Part shown: positions 22,539-31,990 of the stretch, in pieces | How the letters are laid out: each line of letters starts with the position of its first letter | Numbering within the stretch: position 1 is the first letter of the stretch | Origin: Mytilisepta virgata | Lineage: Eukaryota; Mollusca; Bivalvia; Mytilida; Mytilidae | DNA length: 64,000 nucleotides | NCBI GenBank assembly: GCA_028015205.1 | Contig: CM051510.1 | Span: 33,542,580-33,606,579, forward strand | Direction: 5' to 3' | Notes under the pieces: model-generated | Databases searched by the model: none | Told to the model about the DNA's origin: nothing | What the model saw: the letters and a program-made list of their open reading frames with translations, nothing else | Program-made: the position numbers and the translations under genes

Positions 22539-23170
22539 ATTTGCTTAATTTCTTAATTATTTTATCAATATTGTTCACAAATTATTACCAGAAAACAATG
22601 CCGATGTATTTGGGAATATTTTACAAAAGACCCGGTGAAGTTATCTTTTTTCTGTTAAAAGTTAGACAGTTCTTTTTTGCGACTGTCTTGAAAAATGAAA
22701 CATTTAGAGTTTTTGGCTCCAATATATCAAAATCAGTGTCAAATATCTTAAAGACTAAGTCATGAAGGTATGTTTTTCTTTCTGTATTTGAAAACTATAT
22801 ATAAAAATTGACCATCTGATAAATTTCCAGTCAAAAATCAGTAGAGAAACCTTATTGTATCGTATTTCCATAACCGTATATCCGCGATTCCGATCTAATT
22901 TGGACTGTAAGTTTTCCTCCTATTCTTCTAGTACGGAAAAAATGATGGGAAGTGCATATGTTTCCATGTTCTGCATTACATGCGCATGGTATTTTCAGCA
23001 AAGCTGTATATTATACAGAACTGTATACCAATTATTATTCTCTAAAATACTCCAGGTACCAGTACACTGATTATAAATTATATAATGTGTAAATAAAGTA
23101 ATAAATCGTCACCGAGGCCACAAATGTGGAATGCCAACACAGAAAACCAAACTCCTACATTACTAACTCA

Positions 23171-23325
23171 ATGAGGAACCAGAGTGAGTTATCTTTTCCT
23201 AACCAATGTAGGTAAGGGAGATAATTAAATTCTTTCCCTTTTGTCCTGAGGCTAAAAGGGAGACAACTTTATTATCTCCCTTACCTACATTGGTTAGGAA
23301 AATATAACTCACTCTGGTTTCTCAT
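23171..23325. repeat. Palindromic element with about 72-nt arms
   Basis: The left arm 23171-23242 begins ATGAGGAACCAGAGTGAGTT and its near-perfect reverse complement occupies 23254-23325 (ending CTCTGGTTTCTCAT), leaving an 11-nt loop (GTCCTGAGGCT). The inner stem carries CCAATGTAGGTAAGGGAGAT. Mismatches are few. Likely a foldback MITE; the ends show no clear duplication. Confidence 0.9.
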
Positions 23326-23869
23326 TACCAACATAGAAAACATAAAACTACTAAAGGACAGAAATTTTGATGGAAATTTTCCTAAATTACGAAATTTAAA
23401 TAAATATAAACCAATAAATTCTTCATAATTTTGGTTTATAATCTTGATGCCTACATTTTTCGAATTTGCACACTACTGCAGTGATGACTATTGTTTAAAT
23501 GGTCATATACAGGGCATCAAACATGATATCGCGGAATGTTTATTTTATTGATAAAACTGAACGTTTCCATGTTATCACATAAAATCTACGTAATAAAGAC
23601 TATTGGAACCATAAACCAACCGATATCATTAAGTATTGAAGTATTACAACACTGACCTAGCTATCAAACTCGAACAATATCTGATAAACCTAAAGTTAAT
23701 TGGAAAGTGATATCATGCACATTATAGGTTTAATGTTGATGTGGTTTTAAACGTAACATTATACTGAGTTCTTCTGTTTAAGTCCTATTAATAACACTTT
23801 GATAACTGATCTTGTAATATTGTTTCTTGGCTCTCTATCTTTCTCTCCAAGTAGCTTTTTTATGTATTG

Positions 23870-23965
23870 TTTCGGTTTTTAACATTTTAGGTATTGAGCA
23901 CAACCGTTGAGTCGTAAATCGCCGAAATTATACTTCTTGTGCATCAAAATTTGTATCAAGGAATT
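23870..23965. repeat. Mussel-type interspersed repeat, diverged copy
   Basis: TTTAGGTATTGAGCACAACC..TGAGTCGTA.ATCG.CGAAAT matches the copy at 24380-24460 (TTTAGGCCTTGAGCACAACT..CGAGTCGTACATCGACGAAAT). It continues into TTGTGCATCAAAAT, also seen at 26748-26762. From memory this resembles a repeat common in Mytilus DNA; the class is unknown. Confidence 0.6.
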
Positions 23966-24007
23966 TATTATTGCCATTGAGATGATACTACTGATTTTGG
24001 ACTCTAA

Positions 24008-24170
24008 GGGTGCTTTCCATTATGCGGTACGTTCCAATTGAACCAAAGATTCGTGTTCCATTATTGGTCCGTACCACAGTGGTTCTTTAGAAATGACGTA
24101 CTGATGAACCGGAAGAAGAATTACTGAAATGCGGTACGTAATGGTACGTACCGCATAATGGAAAACACCC
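24008..24170. mobile_element. MITE, family 3 (TIR GGGTGCTTTCCATTATGCGG)
   Basis: The left end GGGTGCTTTCCATTATGCGG TACGT and the right end ACGTACCGCATAATGG AAAACACCC are inverted copies over about 25 bp. The 163-bp element is non-coding. A hAT-like origin is possible from the outline (short, CACCC-type ends), but no duplication is clear. It sits between the two repeat copies at 23870 and 24380. Confidence 0.8.
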
Positions 24171-24379
24171 CAAGTCCCCAAGTGTACCCCAGCTCAGTTG
24201 CTACTACATGTATTTCGATGCTATCCTGAAATTGATACTTTATTTTTACTGTTACAAAAAGTCAAATTTTGTGAATACTAAGGAGTACCTCCCTCGTGTA
24301 TAGCTCCGTCTTTAGATGGGTTTAGCTTTGCCCATTTGGCCATTTTGACATTTTAAAATTTTCTCCTCAATTTGTTGGA

Positions 24380-24460
24380 TTATTGTTTTGGTTTTCAACA
24401 GTTTAGGCCTTGAGCACAACTGACGAGTCGTACATCGACGAAATGTGCACAGTGTTCAAA
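24380..24460. repeat. Mussel-type interspersed repeat, second copy
   Basis: Same word order as 23870-23965. The two copies flank the family 3 MITE, about 420 bp apart. Confidence 0.6.
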
Positions 24461-26375
24461 GTATAACCTTACTGATATTTTATCTTCTGTTTTTAAGGCA
24501 CTGTACATATAAGTAAGCTGGAATCCAAGATTAATATATGATAACTTAATTGGATAGCTCGATTACCCGAATTTTCATAATACACACATCACGAAAAATT
24601 CAGTTTTCCTGCAAGGTGTGACCTCTGTGGGATGGAAGTTAAATTTTAGTGTACTCTGTAGCTAAGAATTCATCATTTACACCAGCTAGAATTTGATAGC
24701 TTAAAAGTTACTGTCATAGACATAAAATTGTTGAATGTTTTGGAAACTATGGAGTACACCCCTCGTGCAAAGCGTTATCCTCATTAGATGATTTTGGTTT
24801 TGGTTCTACTCATTTACATCTACTCTTACATTGTTGGCATTTTCTGACCTAATCTCAACTAATCAGTCCTGTGCTTCATAATTTGATTCATAGAATTATA
24901 TCTATGATATATTAAGGGGCAATGAACTCAGGATAGAATCAAAACAATAACAATATTTGGAGCCCATGACAAGTAAGATCTCTATAGCGTAAAATATGCT
25001 ATTGTTTCCTTATTATGACGTTTCTTCAGGGCAACAAAAGTGTACCTCTCTGTAGCATATGTGTACAGTAGAAGTCCCGTTTTTGACTGGACAAGAATAT
25101 TTTTACTTTTTCTGTTTTGATCCCGAAGGTCCAGTTCACGCTGAGGTTTGGTCATTTAGGATTATCTTAACCCAGACTAACTGGCGTGGGATGACAATAA
25201 CCAAAGTTAATTTTAAATTTAGTAGTGTTAACTGACGCTTATTGTGTAGTATAGTTTGGACCAAAAAATACGAAGAAACATTTGAGTTTTCTAATAATCG
25301 TCAGATGGATCTCCATTTTTAGTCAATGACAGTATGTTTTTACATTTAAAATTTCCACTGAAATACTATAAATGTATAAATAATTCAACAAATAAAGGAA
25401 TTATTAGAATGAGATGATAATAATTATAACTACAAAACTTAATGATCTGTTATGAATTATAATTTCTCTTCATCGAAGATATTTAAGATAATAATCACAC
25501 AGAAAACCCGTATTTATTTTGGACCAATTATGCACTTCCGGTATGAGATGAAAATGACAACTAAATGTGCGCATGTCAATCAAACATACATTTTAAACAG
25601 CAACAATAACATGGAATAAGGTTGTGTTCTTTATGTAGTACAACAAAGAGATTTTAGATAGGTTTTTACGACAATAAGAAATGTCAAGTTTTTGATGTGG
25701 TATTCAGATATATTGAGTTAGAATTGTAAGACATAAAAGCAGTTGTATAATTCGATATTAAATTGCTCGGAATGATAACATGTGGTACTTTTAGCTTTTA
25801 ACACGTATATTTGAAAATAGTAAAGAGGAACAGAACAGTAGAGATTTTTATCAAATTAATGGGTTTTTAAATAGTCTAAATATGGCTTAACTTAAACGAA
25901 AAGAAAAAAAAATCAGTTCAGTATTGTATAATAATGCATTTTATAATGGTCTCTGTAAGTAAATATAAAACTTTTTGTGTTAAAGAAACTGAAATAAATA
26001 CAGAATATTAAATACGTATTTTTTTCTGATCATATATCATATCAGCTCACGAAACCCTATACTATTTCGGGAGCTGGGTTCAAACGGGTCGACGCTTGAT
26101 TTAGGATATAAAGTTAAATACCCAATACTATTAGTAATCTGAATGTTATATTATATATTTAAAGACTAAAGTCTTTAGGGGAAAAATAAAAAAATCATAT
26201 TTTAAATGTATGAATGAACTTGATTAAAAATATATTGGTGTGATTGTTTATAAATGCACTGATGAATTGTTAAACATTATATATATTAGAACATTGCAAT
26301 GTGTATTGTTTTTTTTTTATATCCTTTTGTATTCATTTTGTTTGTATATATTTTTAATTTTACACATATACATTT
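24461..26375. other. Spacer, no recognised gene
   Basis: AT-rich DNA. A possible worn family 2 end occurs at about 25090-25130 (TATTTTTACTTTTTCTGTTTTGATCC). Nothing else recognised. Confidence 0.5.
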
Positions 26376-26462
26376 ATCATTGAAGTGAGGGCCTCAGGGA
26401 AGATTGGTTGTACCAACTGTGTTATCCTCTATAAATAAAGCATTTACTTACTTACTTACTTA
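26376..26462 (+). repeat. Retroposon-like 3' tail with (ACTT)n microsatellite
   Basis: GTGTTATCCTCTATAAATAAAG followed by ACTTACTTACTTACTTACT resembles the 3' end of a LINE or SINE with a short tandem tail. No coding part is present. Confidence 0.4.
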
Positions 26463-26634
26463 CTAATATTGATATTTTCAAATGGGATGAAATTTTTGAT
26501 TGGTACGAAACGACATGTCAGTATTGCTGACATCGATATCATTACGAATCATGATAGTGCATTGGACTTTTGAGTCATATCAAGAATGCAGATTTCTGTT
26601 CTTGTACAAGTAAACATATGACAAAACCAATGAG

Positions 26635-26775
26635 TGTCTCTTTCGTGATCTTCAACGTTTTACGTTATTGCCGGTTTCGGCTTTCCACAGCATACAGCTT
26701 TTGCACATTGGATGAGTCATATAAAGCGAGACAATGTCTGCATCTTGTGCATCAAAATCGTTATCAGGATATATG
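26635..26775. repeat. Diverged mussel-type interspersed repeat
   Basis: TTTCGTGATCTTCAACGTTT, then GGATGAGTCATATAAAGCGA and CATCTTGTGCATCAAAATCG. The last words are shared with 23935-23955. From memory the order resembles a frequent Mytilus repeat. The overlapping 72-codon frame is not supported as a gene. Confidence 0.5.
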
Positions 26776-27068
26776 TGTTTATCACTAAAAAGAAATGGGA
26801 TTTGGTTGTTTCGGGTTTAAGTGGAATTGGCAATGTCGTGACGGCCCGTTAATACTGGTGGGGTGGGGGGAAGCCATATGGTACCCGAGGAGAACAATCG
26901 ACATGTTCGTTATATACCTTCAACGAGTTTGGGTTCGTACTTAAAACGCAAGCGTTGACTTCCAGAGAGCCAAACCGTGCAAGACACTCGAACATGGAGC
27001 ACACAAGCGAGCCATAGAAACAAAACAAAAAATAAAAGCAACACTATGATTAACTGACGACAAACAAG

Positions 27069-27207
27069 TACAATAATTTCCCGTGTTTCACAATCGTACG
27101 GGTACAATTAATCGTACGCAATATTTAGCGTATATTGAATGTTAGGCAATGACTTCACTGTTATACGAGAATCGTAGCTGTGCGATTTTTGTGAAACGTG
27201 CCCTTGT
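27069..27207. repeat. Inverted-repeat element with CACAATCGTACG-type ends
   Basis: CCCGTGTTTCACAATCGTAC at the left is matched inversely by GCGATTTTTGTGAAACGTGC at the right, with mismatches. The end sequence recalls family 5 (GTTTC..AAAC.TTCGTACGA). Confidence 0.6.
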
Positions 27208-27212
27208 TTCTT

Positions 27213-27291
27213 AACCGTGATGTCAACATGTTTGGAAATTATGTAAACTGCAATGAATATTGTTACCGTTTCTGATCTGATTCTTAAGTTT
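27213..27291. mobile_element. MITE family 2, right-half fragment
   Basis: GATGTCAACATGTTTGG (family interior, inverted) followed by GAATATTGTTACCGTTTCTG and ATCTGATTCTTA (terminal repeat). Confidence 0.65.
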
Positions 27292-27424
27292 AAATATTCC
27301 TTGCATGCACGCAAAGTGGTTATCAGAAACAATAGTTAACATTATAGAGAAACAAGATAGCAATTGCAAAAATGGCACAAGTAAATCGAACAGCAACCAA
27401 AATTTGTTCCTCAACGTAAGATTA

Positions 27425-27426
<2 letters not shown>

Positions 27427-27457
<31 letters not shown>
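27427..27457. repeat. (TA)n microsatellite
   Basis: About 15 TA units. It gives Tyr-Ile chance peptides on both strands. Confidence 0.95.
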
Positions 27458-27459
<2 letters not shown>

Positions 27460-28244
27460 CACAAGATATACTTACTCAGTTGCTGTTCCAGAAATTCACC
27501 AAAATGTCCGATCAGTTATATACAAACTATTGTTTACAACAGCAGTCGTTGTGCATTAGAAGTCTAAGAAATATTCATGATTCGTTTTTAAAAGGTTTTG
27601 TTTTTATGATATAGTCGCATACTGTTTTACACGTGTTTGTGAAGATGTCTTTGCATGCATTATTGGAAACATCACGTTTATTCAAACGCACCTTTATGGG
27701 GACATATTAATACTATATATTACAATACTTTGATGACTAATTAGAAGTTGTATTTTTGAAGCGGAATATTACAGAAATAGGATAAAATGAATAGGATCTT
27801 GACATTCTATATAAAAGACGTAATATTGTTATAAATATCTTCATTAGACACTTAAATGAGCCTAAATAAGGAACCATAAATAATCCGCCCTGTTTACCTC
27901 GCAAGGGGGTATAACAAGCTTTTTGCCAAATAACACAAGAGATTGAGATATCAATGACCAACGTTTTAAGACCTTTATATACCTGGTTAATGCTTTTCCT
28001 ACCCGGCTATTCAGTTTTAAAAATCAGTTTATGGTTTGACATTACTCAGTCATTCATTGGTCGAAATTTATTTTAAAGTCAGATTTCCTTTTTAATTTTG
28101 ATGTCGCCACGATTAGAAAAAAGAGGAAACACAAACAAAGAACACAATTTTTACTTGAAAAGGACTTCAACGTTTGCCTACATATCCTCTAAAATCAGTA
28201 GATGAACAGGGTTCCGTCTCGCTATCATTCATACGACAATGATA

Positions 28245-28385
28245 AGTCGTAAGTTTGATAAGATCTCCGGTCTTCAGTGTGTTTTTTTCTATTGGTGTCC
28301 TGGAATCAACGTCGATCATATTCGTACGAACGTTTGTGAAATTAGGACCGGCCTCTAAAACTGCATACTACTCTCGACAGCCTGG
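28245..28385. repeat. Interspersed element, family 5, copy 2
   Basis: AAGTCGTAAGTTTGATAAGA ... CGGTCTTCAG ... TCTATTGGTGTCCTGGAA ... CGTACGAACGTTTGTGAAAT follows the same order as 17981-18110. Confidence 0.65.
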
Positions 28386-28719
28386 CGTTTTGAAATGTAA
28401 AAATGTAGCTGTCGTAAGCATAGAAATAATGTATAGTGGTTTTCCCCCTCCCTCAGTCTAATTAAATATGTTCCTGTATATATGTAGGACAAACTACAAT
28501 ACGATGTATTTTCTTACAATGGTCTTATAACAGACAGAGACCAGCATGCATTAATCAGTAATAGAGGAAGGAATTCTTTAAGCAGCATGAAAAGAATCCT
28601 TAATACATTCGTTTATTGTGACTCTTGACCAACCAATCAAACGTCACTATACCTTTTCGATTGTTCATACTGAAAATACATAGGTGTGCGAGGCCTACAA
28701 CCTCTGTTTTTACGGAAGA

Positions 28720-28895
28720 AATAGGTATTTACACTCGTTCAAAAATGAAGAACTGGAAAATCTTCAACTATATAGTTTTTAAAATTCAGCGTCTTTGCCC
28801 TCTTCCCGCTGCGCTCCACTCGGGAAAGACGTGAATTTTAAAAACTCGTTGAAGATTTCCCAGTCTTCATTTTGAACTCGTGTGAGGACCTATTA
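28720..28895. repeat. Long inverted repeat, about 80-nt arms
   Basis: The left arm AATAGGTATTTACACTCGTT..AAAATGAAGAACTGGAAAAT through AAATTCAGCGTCTTTGCCC is matched inversely by GGGAAAGACGTGAATTTTAA through TCTTCATTTTGAACTCGTGT and AGGACCTATT. The central loop is about GCTGCGCTCCACT. The 69-codon frame here is repeat-borne. Confidence 0.85.
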
Positions 28896-30220
28896 TACTG
28901 TTACTGTTTTGATTCTGAGGAAGGCAGTTCATTATTTGCAAATTAATTCACTACTTATTTGTCCCATCATAAATTTTAGAATAAACATTGTAGGTTCGTA
29001 CGGCAAATTGGTTTCATTCTATTAAATTCAATGCTATTAGAAGATAAACTCTGGCAAAAGTAGTATTTGTTCATAAACGTTCAAGAAGGAAAAAAAATGA
29101 CTGAAATATATAACCAAAACAGAACAAAATTATGTTGCAGTAACAGAAAGTGCTTTGTTCTAGTACTGCATCGATAAGTATATCAAGTGTACATCTTATC
29201 TGTAATTCGCCTTGCTGTAGAATAAAGTCTCTTGCGACATTCGCAGTACATTTTTAAAAGATTCATTGTGCATACAAGCAATATACCTCTGGCAAGACAG
29301 CACAGATTTTCTTTCAGGTTTTCTACTTTAAACAAAGTAAAAATCATTTCTTTAAACCAGGACCCTGTCCCAGCACAAATGATACGTTAAATTTGTATTA
29401 GAAAATCGGATTGTTCTTCAAACATTCAATCATACCCTCAGAAAGTGAACTCATTGTATGTTTGAGAACAAAACTTTCTCTCCATGCCTTGTGTACAGTA
29501 AGACCTCAATATCGGAATGCACCTGTTAAAAAAATACTAATGTGTTCGTCTTTTCATTTTATTCATTGATATTCTGACAAGATGGTAAGATGGTGTCCCA
29601 CTGGACAAAACTACTCATAAATTTCTCTGGGGCCATTCAGGGCTTGCGGTATATTGTGTCTTTTTTTTTTTTTTTTTTTTTTGTGGAAGACCTTGCTATA
29701 ATCTCTGAATGTTTGTTATACATGTGAGTTTTGCTTTCTTTGTAACGCCACTCCGTATCCGTTTTTCTTCCCATCTAGTATTATTAAAAATAACTGTCAA
29801 AAAGACATCATTTGCGTCGCGTTAACGGTTGTATACAGTGACATTGATACAAAATTATGTTTATAATAACTGAGTGTCTTAAAAGCATTCATTAGCAGGG
29901 ATAATTAATTCTAAACAATTTATGAAGTTTCAATTTGTTTGTTGCGTGATGTGTATATTAATCTGATATATTTTTTTCATTCCGAAACATTACTACGAAC
30001 AAAAATAAATATGCTGATCCTTTAAATAGAATTGCAATCCTATTTAGTTCATTAATAGCATGGGGTGTTATAGTAATATTCAACAGACAGAAACAATTGT
30101 GTTCGTAACCATCATTTGTAAGAAATCACGTTTTATAACAAGTATTTTTAAAGCTATTTTTTTCGTAAAAAATCCTTATGTAATTTTCGAAAAAGAGGAA
30201 GAAGAACAGCTGCAGAAGGC
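28896..30220. other. Spacer
   Basis: Begins with a family 2 terminal word (ACTGTTACTGTTTTGATTCT, about 28899-28918). Contains a 22-nt poly-T run (29661-29682). No gene recognised. Confidence 0.5.
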
Positions 30221-30436
30221 TAGAATCAAAGCAGAAACAGTAACAAAATACTTAACCGATTTCAAACAAATTTTTACAATTACATTGATGTTAAGCCATT
30301 GTCTCCTTGGTGGGACGTCAACATTTTTTGACGACTACAGCTTCAAGGTAAGAAACACGTAACGCCAAAGTAGCCCACGTCCAATAAAATCTAGTTTGTC
30401 TACGAATATTGTCATTGTTTCCGTTTTGATTTTGAA
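30221..30436 (-). mobile_element. MITE, family 2
   Basis: The left end TAGAATCAAAGCAGAAACAG continues TAACAAAATACTTAACCG. The right end is GTCTACGAATATTGTCATTG TTTCCGTTTTGATTTTG. The interior GACGTCAACATTTTTTGACG is inverted relative to the copy at 30604-30938. A 100-codon frame (30060-30362) runs into it from the left, so that frame is not a reliable gene. Confidence 0.8.
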
Positions 30437-30603
30437 TGAACACTTTCCCCCGAGCGGTTAAAATCTCTGCCTTTATTTTCCTTATTCTCGTATTACTTTG
30501 GTCACATTGCTGAACTGGCCGTTGTCATGAACATGCTTGTAACACTCGATTAGTTAACTGGCTCCCGCCCTTAGAATACTTGTCCCAATTGTTTAGTTAT
30601 GCA

Positions 30604-30938
30604 ATCAGAACAGAAACAGTAACAATTATCGTAACCAGGGACAACCACGATTTTTATTGCATGGTCACAGCCTACTATGACATTACGCCATTGTTGTATT
30701 GAAGCGATAGGACCAAAATAGAAACATTTAGAATATTCGTAACTAGAGAGAAACCGGACGTTTACTGGACAAAGTCTACTGCAACGTTACACTATTATCA
30801 TCTTGAAGCCACGTCCGTCCAAAAATGTTGACGTCACAATAAAAAAGCAATTGCGTAAGTCAATGTAAGCTGTGCGCTGTATAAATCTTGTTTGTCGTCT
30901 TTTACGTACATTGTTCCTATTTCTGCTTTGATTATAAA
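30604..30938 (+). mobile_element. MITE, family 2, longer copy with internal repeat
   Basis: The left end ATCAGAACAGAAACAGTAAC..TCGTAACCAGGGAC; the right end TTTACGTACATTGTTCCTAT TTCTGCTTTGATTATAA. In the middle (about 30722-30790) a second left-end-like stretch (TTAGAATATTCGTAACTAGA, CCGGACGTTTACTGGACA) indicates one copy inserted into or duplicated within another. The interior GTCCGTCCAAAAATGTTGAC is shared with other copies. Confidence 0.8.
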
Positions 30939-31062
30939 TGTCCAAAAACGTCGACGCTATATAAAAAACAATGGTATAATATCAAAGTAGATTGTACGTA
31001 GTGAAAATCCTTTTTGTTTTCACGTAGGAATGGCGTTACTGTTTCTATAAGTCTCAAAGGAA
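30939..31062. mobile_element. MITE family 2, partial copy
   Basis: TGTCCAAAAACGTCGACGCT followed by GGCGTTACTGTTTCTATAAG, i.e. interior plus a worn right end, directly abutting the previous copy. Confidence 0.55.
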
Positions 31063-31184
31063 AAATACTGATACTTGGTACTGCATCGTTTCATAGATCT
31101 CATAGAATCATTGACATGTCTGAAAAGAGAAGAAAGGATATATTGGAGAACGTTTCTGATACACCAACTTCAGTGATAAAATAG

Positions 31185-31240
31185 GGAAAAAACTGAAACA
31201 TTCTAAACTTCGTGACTGGGGAGAAACACGAATTTTACCG
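31185..31240. mobile_element. MITE family 2, left-half fragment
   Basis: AACTGAAACATTCTAAACTT CGTGACTGGGGAGAAACACG AATTTTAC parallels the left part of the other copies. It is followed directly by another repeat (31255). Confidence 0.55.
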
Positions 31241-31254
31241 TGCAGTGCTGATGT

Positions 31255-31450
31255 CACTCCCGGTTTTAATGGGAGTTCACATTGCTAGTGTTTTAGTTTC
31301 TGTCCTGTCTTGTTCTATTTTTGTTAAGTATATTATTTTTTTTTTGTGTTCTTTTGGTTATATGCATGTATCCTGATGGCGTTTGTTTGTTGTGTTCCAT
31401 TCTCACGACTTTGTCTTTTCCTTGGATTTAGAATTTATAGACTTTTCCCA
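31255..31450 (+). repeat. Mussel-type interspersed repeat
   Basis: CACTCCCGGTTTTAATGGGA GTTC ... GTTTTAGTTTCTGTCCTGTC ... GTGTTCCATTCTCACGACTT TGTCTTTTCCTTGGATTT. The first part matches 38017-38043 (CACTCCTGGTTTTTATAGGA) and the last part matches 36427-36485. From memory similar sequence is abundant in Mytilus genomes. Confidence 0.7.
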
Positions 31451-31830
31451 TGTTTTGTTGCTTAAGTATTCTTTTGCCGATACATAAACACAACTGAGTC
31501 AGATTAGTCCGACACGGCAAAGACACTGAAGAGTGGCGGGGTTAAACCGGTTTTACAATTATGTTACGCTTTTGTTTCCATATTGTGTATATCAGTATTT
31601 AATTACAATAGTATATACCATCATAGTATAGACTGTGTCCACTGACAGGTGAACGGTTGCTCCTGTTTTGATCCTAGGAATTGGCTGAAATCATCGTTTG
31701 GTCTCCATTAGTGAGCAACAACCAACATATTCAGTGGCATGGGGATTGATGTTATCCTAACAATGCTACCGTTATTTAAAAAGGTCCATATTTTGGATTA
31801 TCTCCCCCTGATACCGCTAGGGGGTCTTTT

Positions 31831-31990
31831 TCTGGAAAAACGCGAATTATAGTACAAAATCAGTAACAATAAAATCAAAACAGATGCGGTAGCAATATTC
31901 GTATAACTGATACATCTGTCCAAAAATGTTGATGTCACAAAAACAAAAATAAGAGAACGTGAAATACGACAGCGCACGGTAACAAAAAAA
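31831..31990. mobile_element. MITE family 2, partial copy
   Basis: AACGCGAATTATAGTAC, AAATCAAAACAGATGCGGTA GCAATATTCGTATAACTG and GTCCAAAAATGTTGATGTCA are family 2 words in partly rearranged order. Just upstream, 31655-31675 has TGCTCCTGTTTTGATCCT, a worn end. Confidence 0.6.

Noticed and set aside
30060..30362. 100-codon frame with a Glu-rich stretch
   Set aside because: Its 3' half is the left end of a MITE family 2 copy; no homology recognised for the rest.
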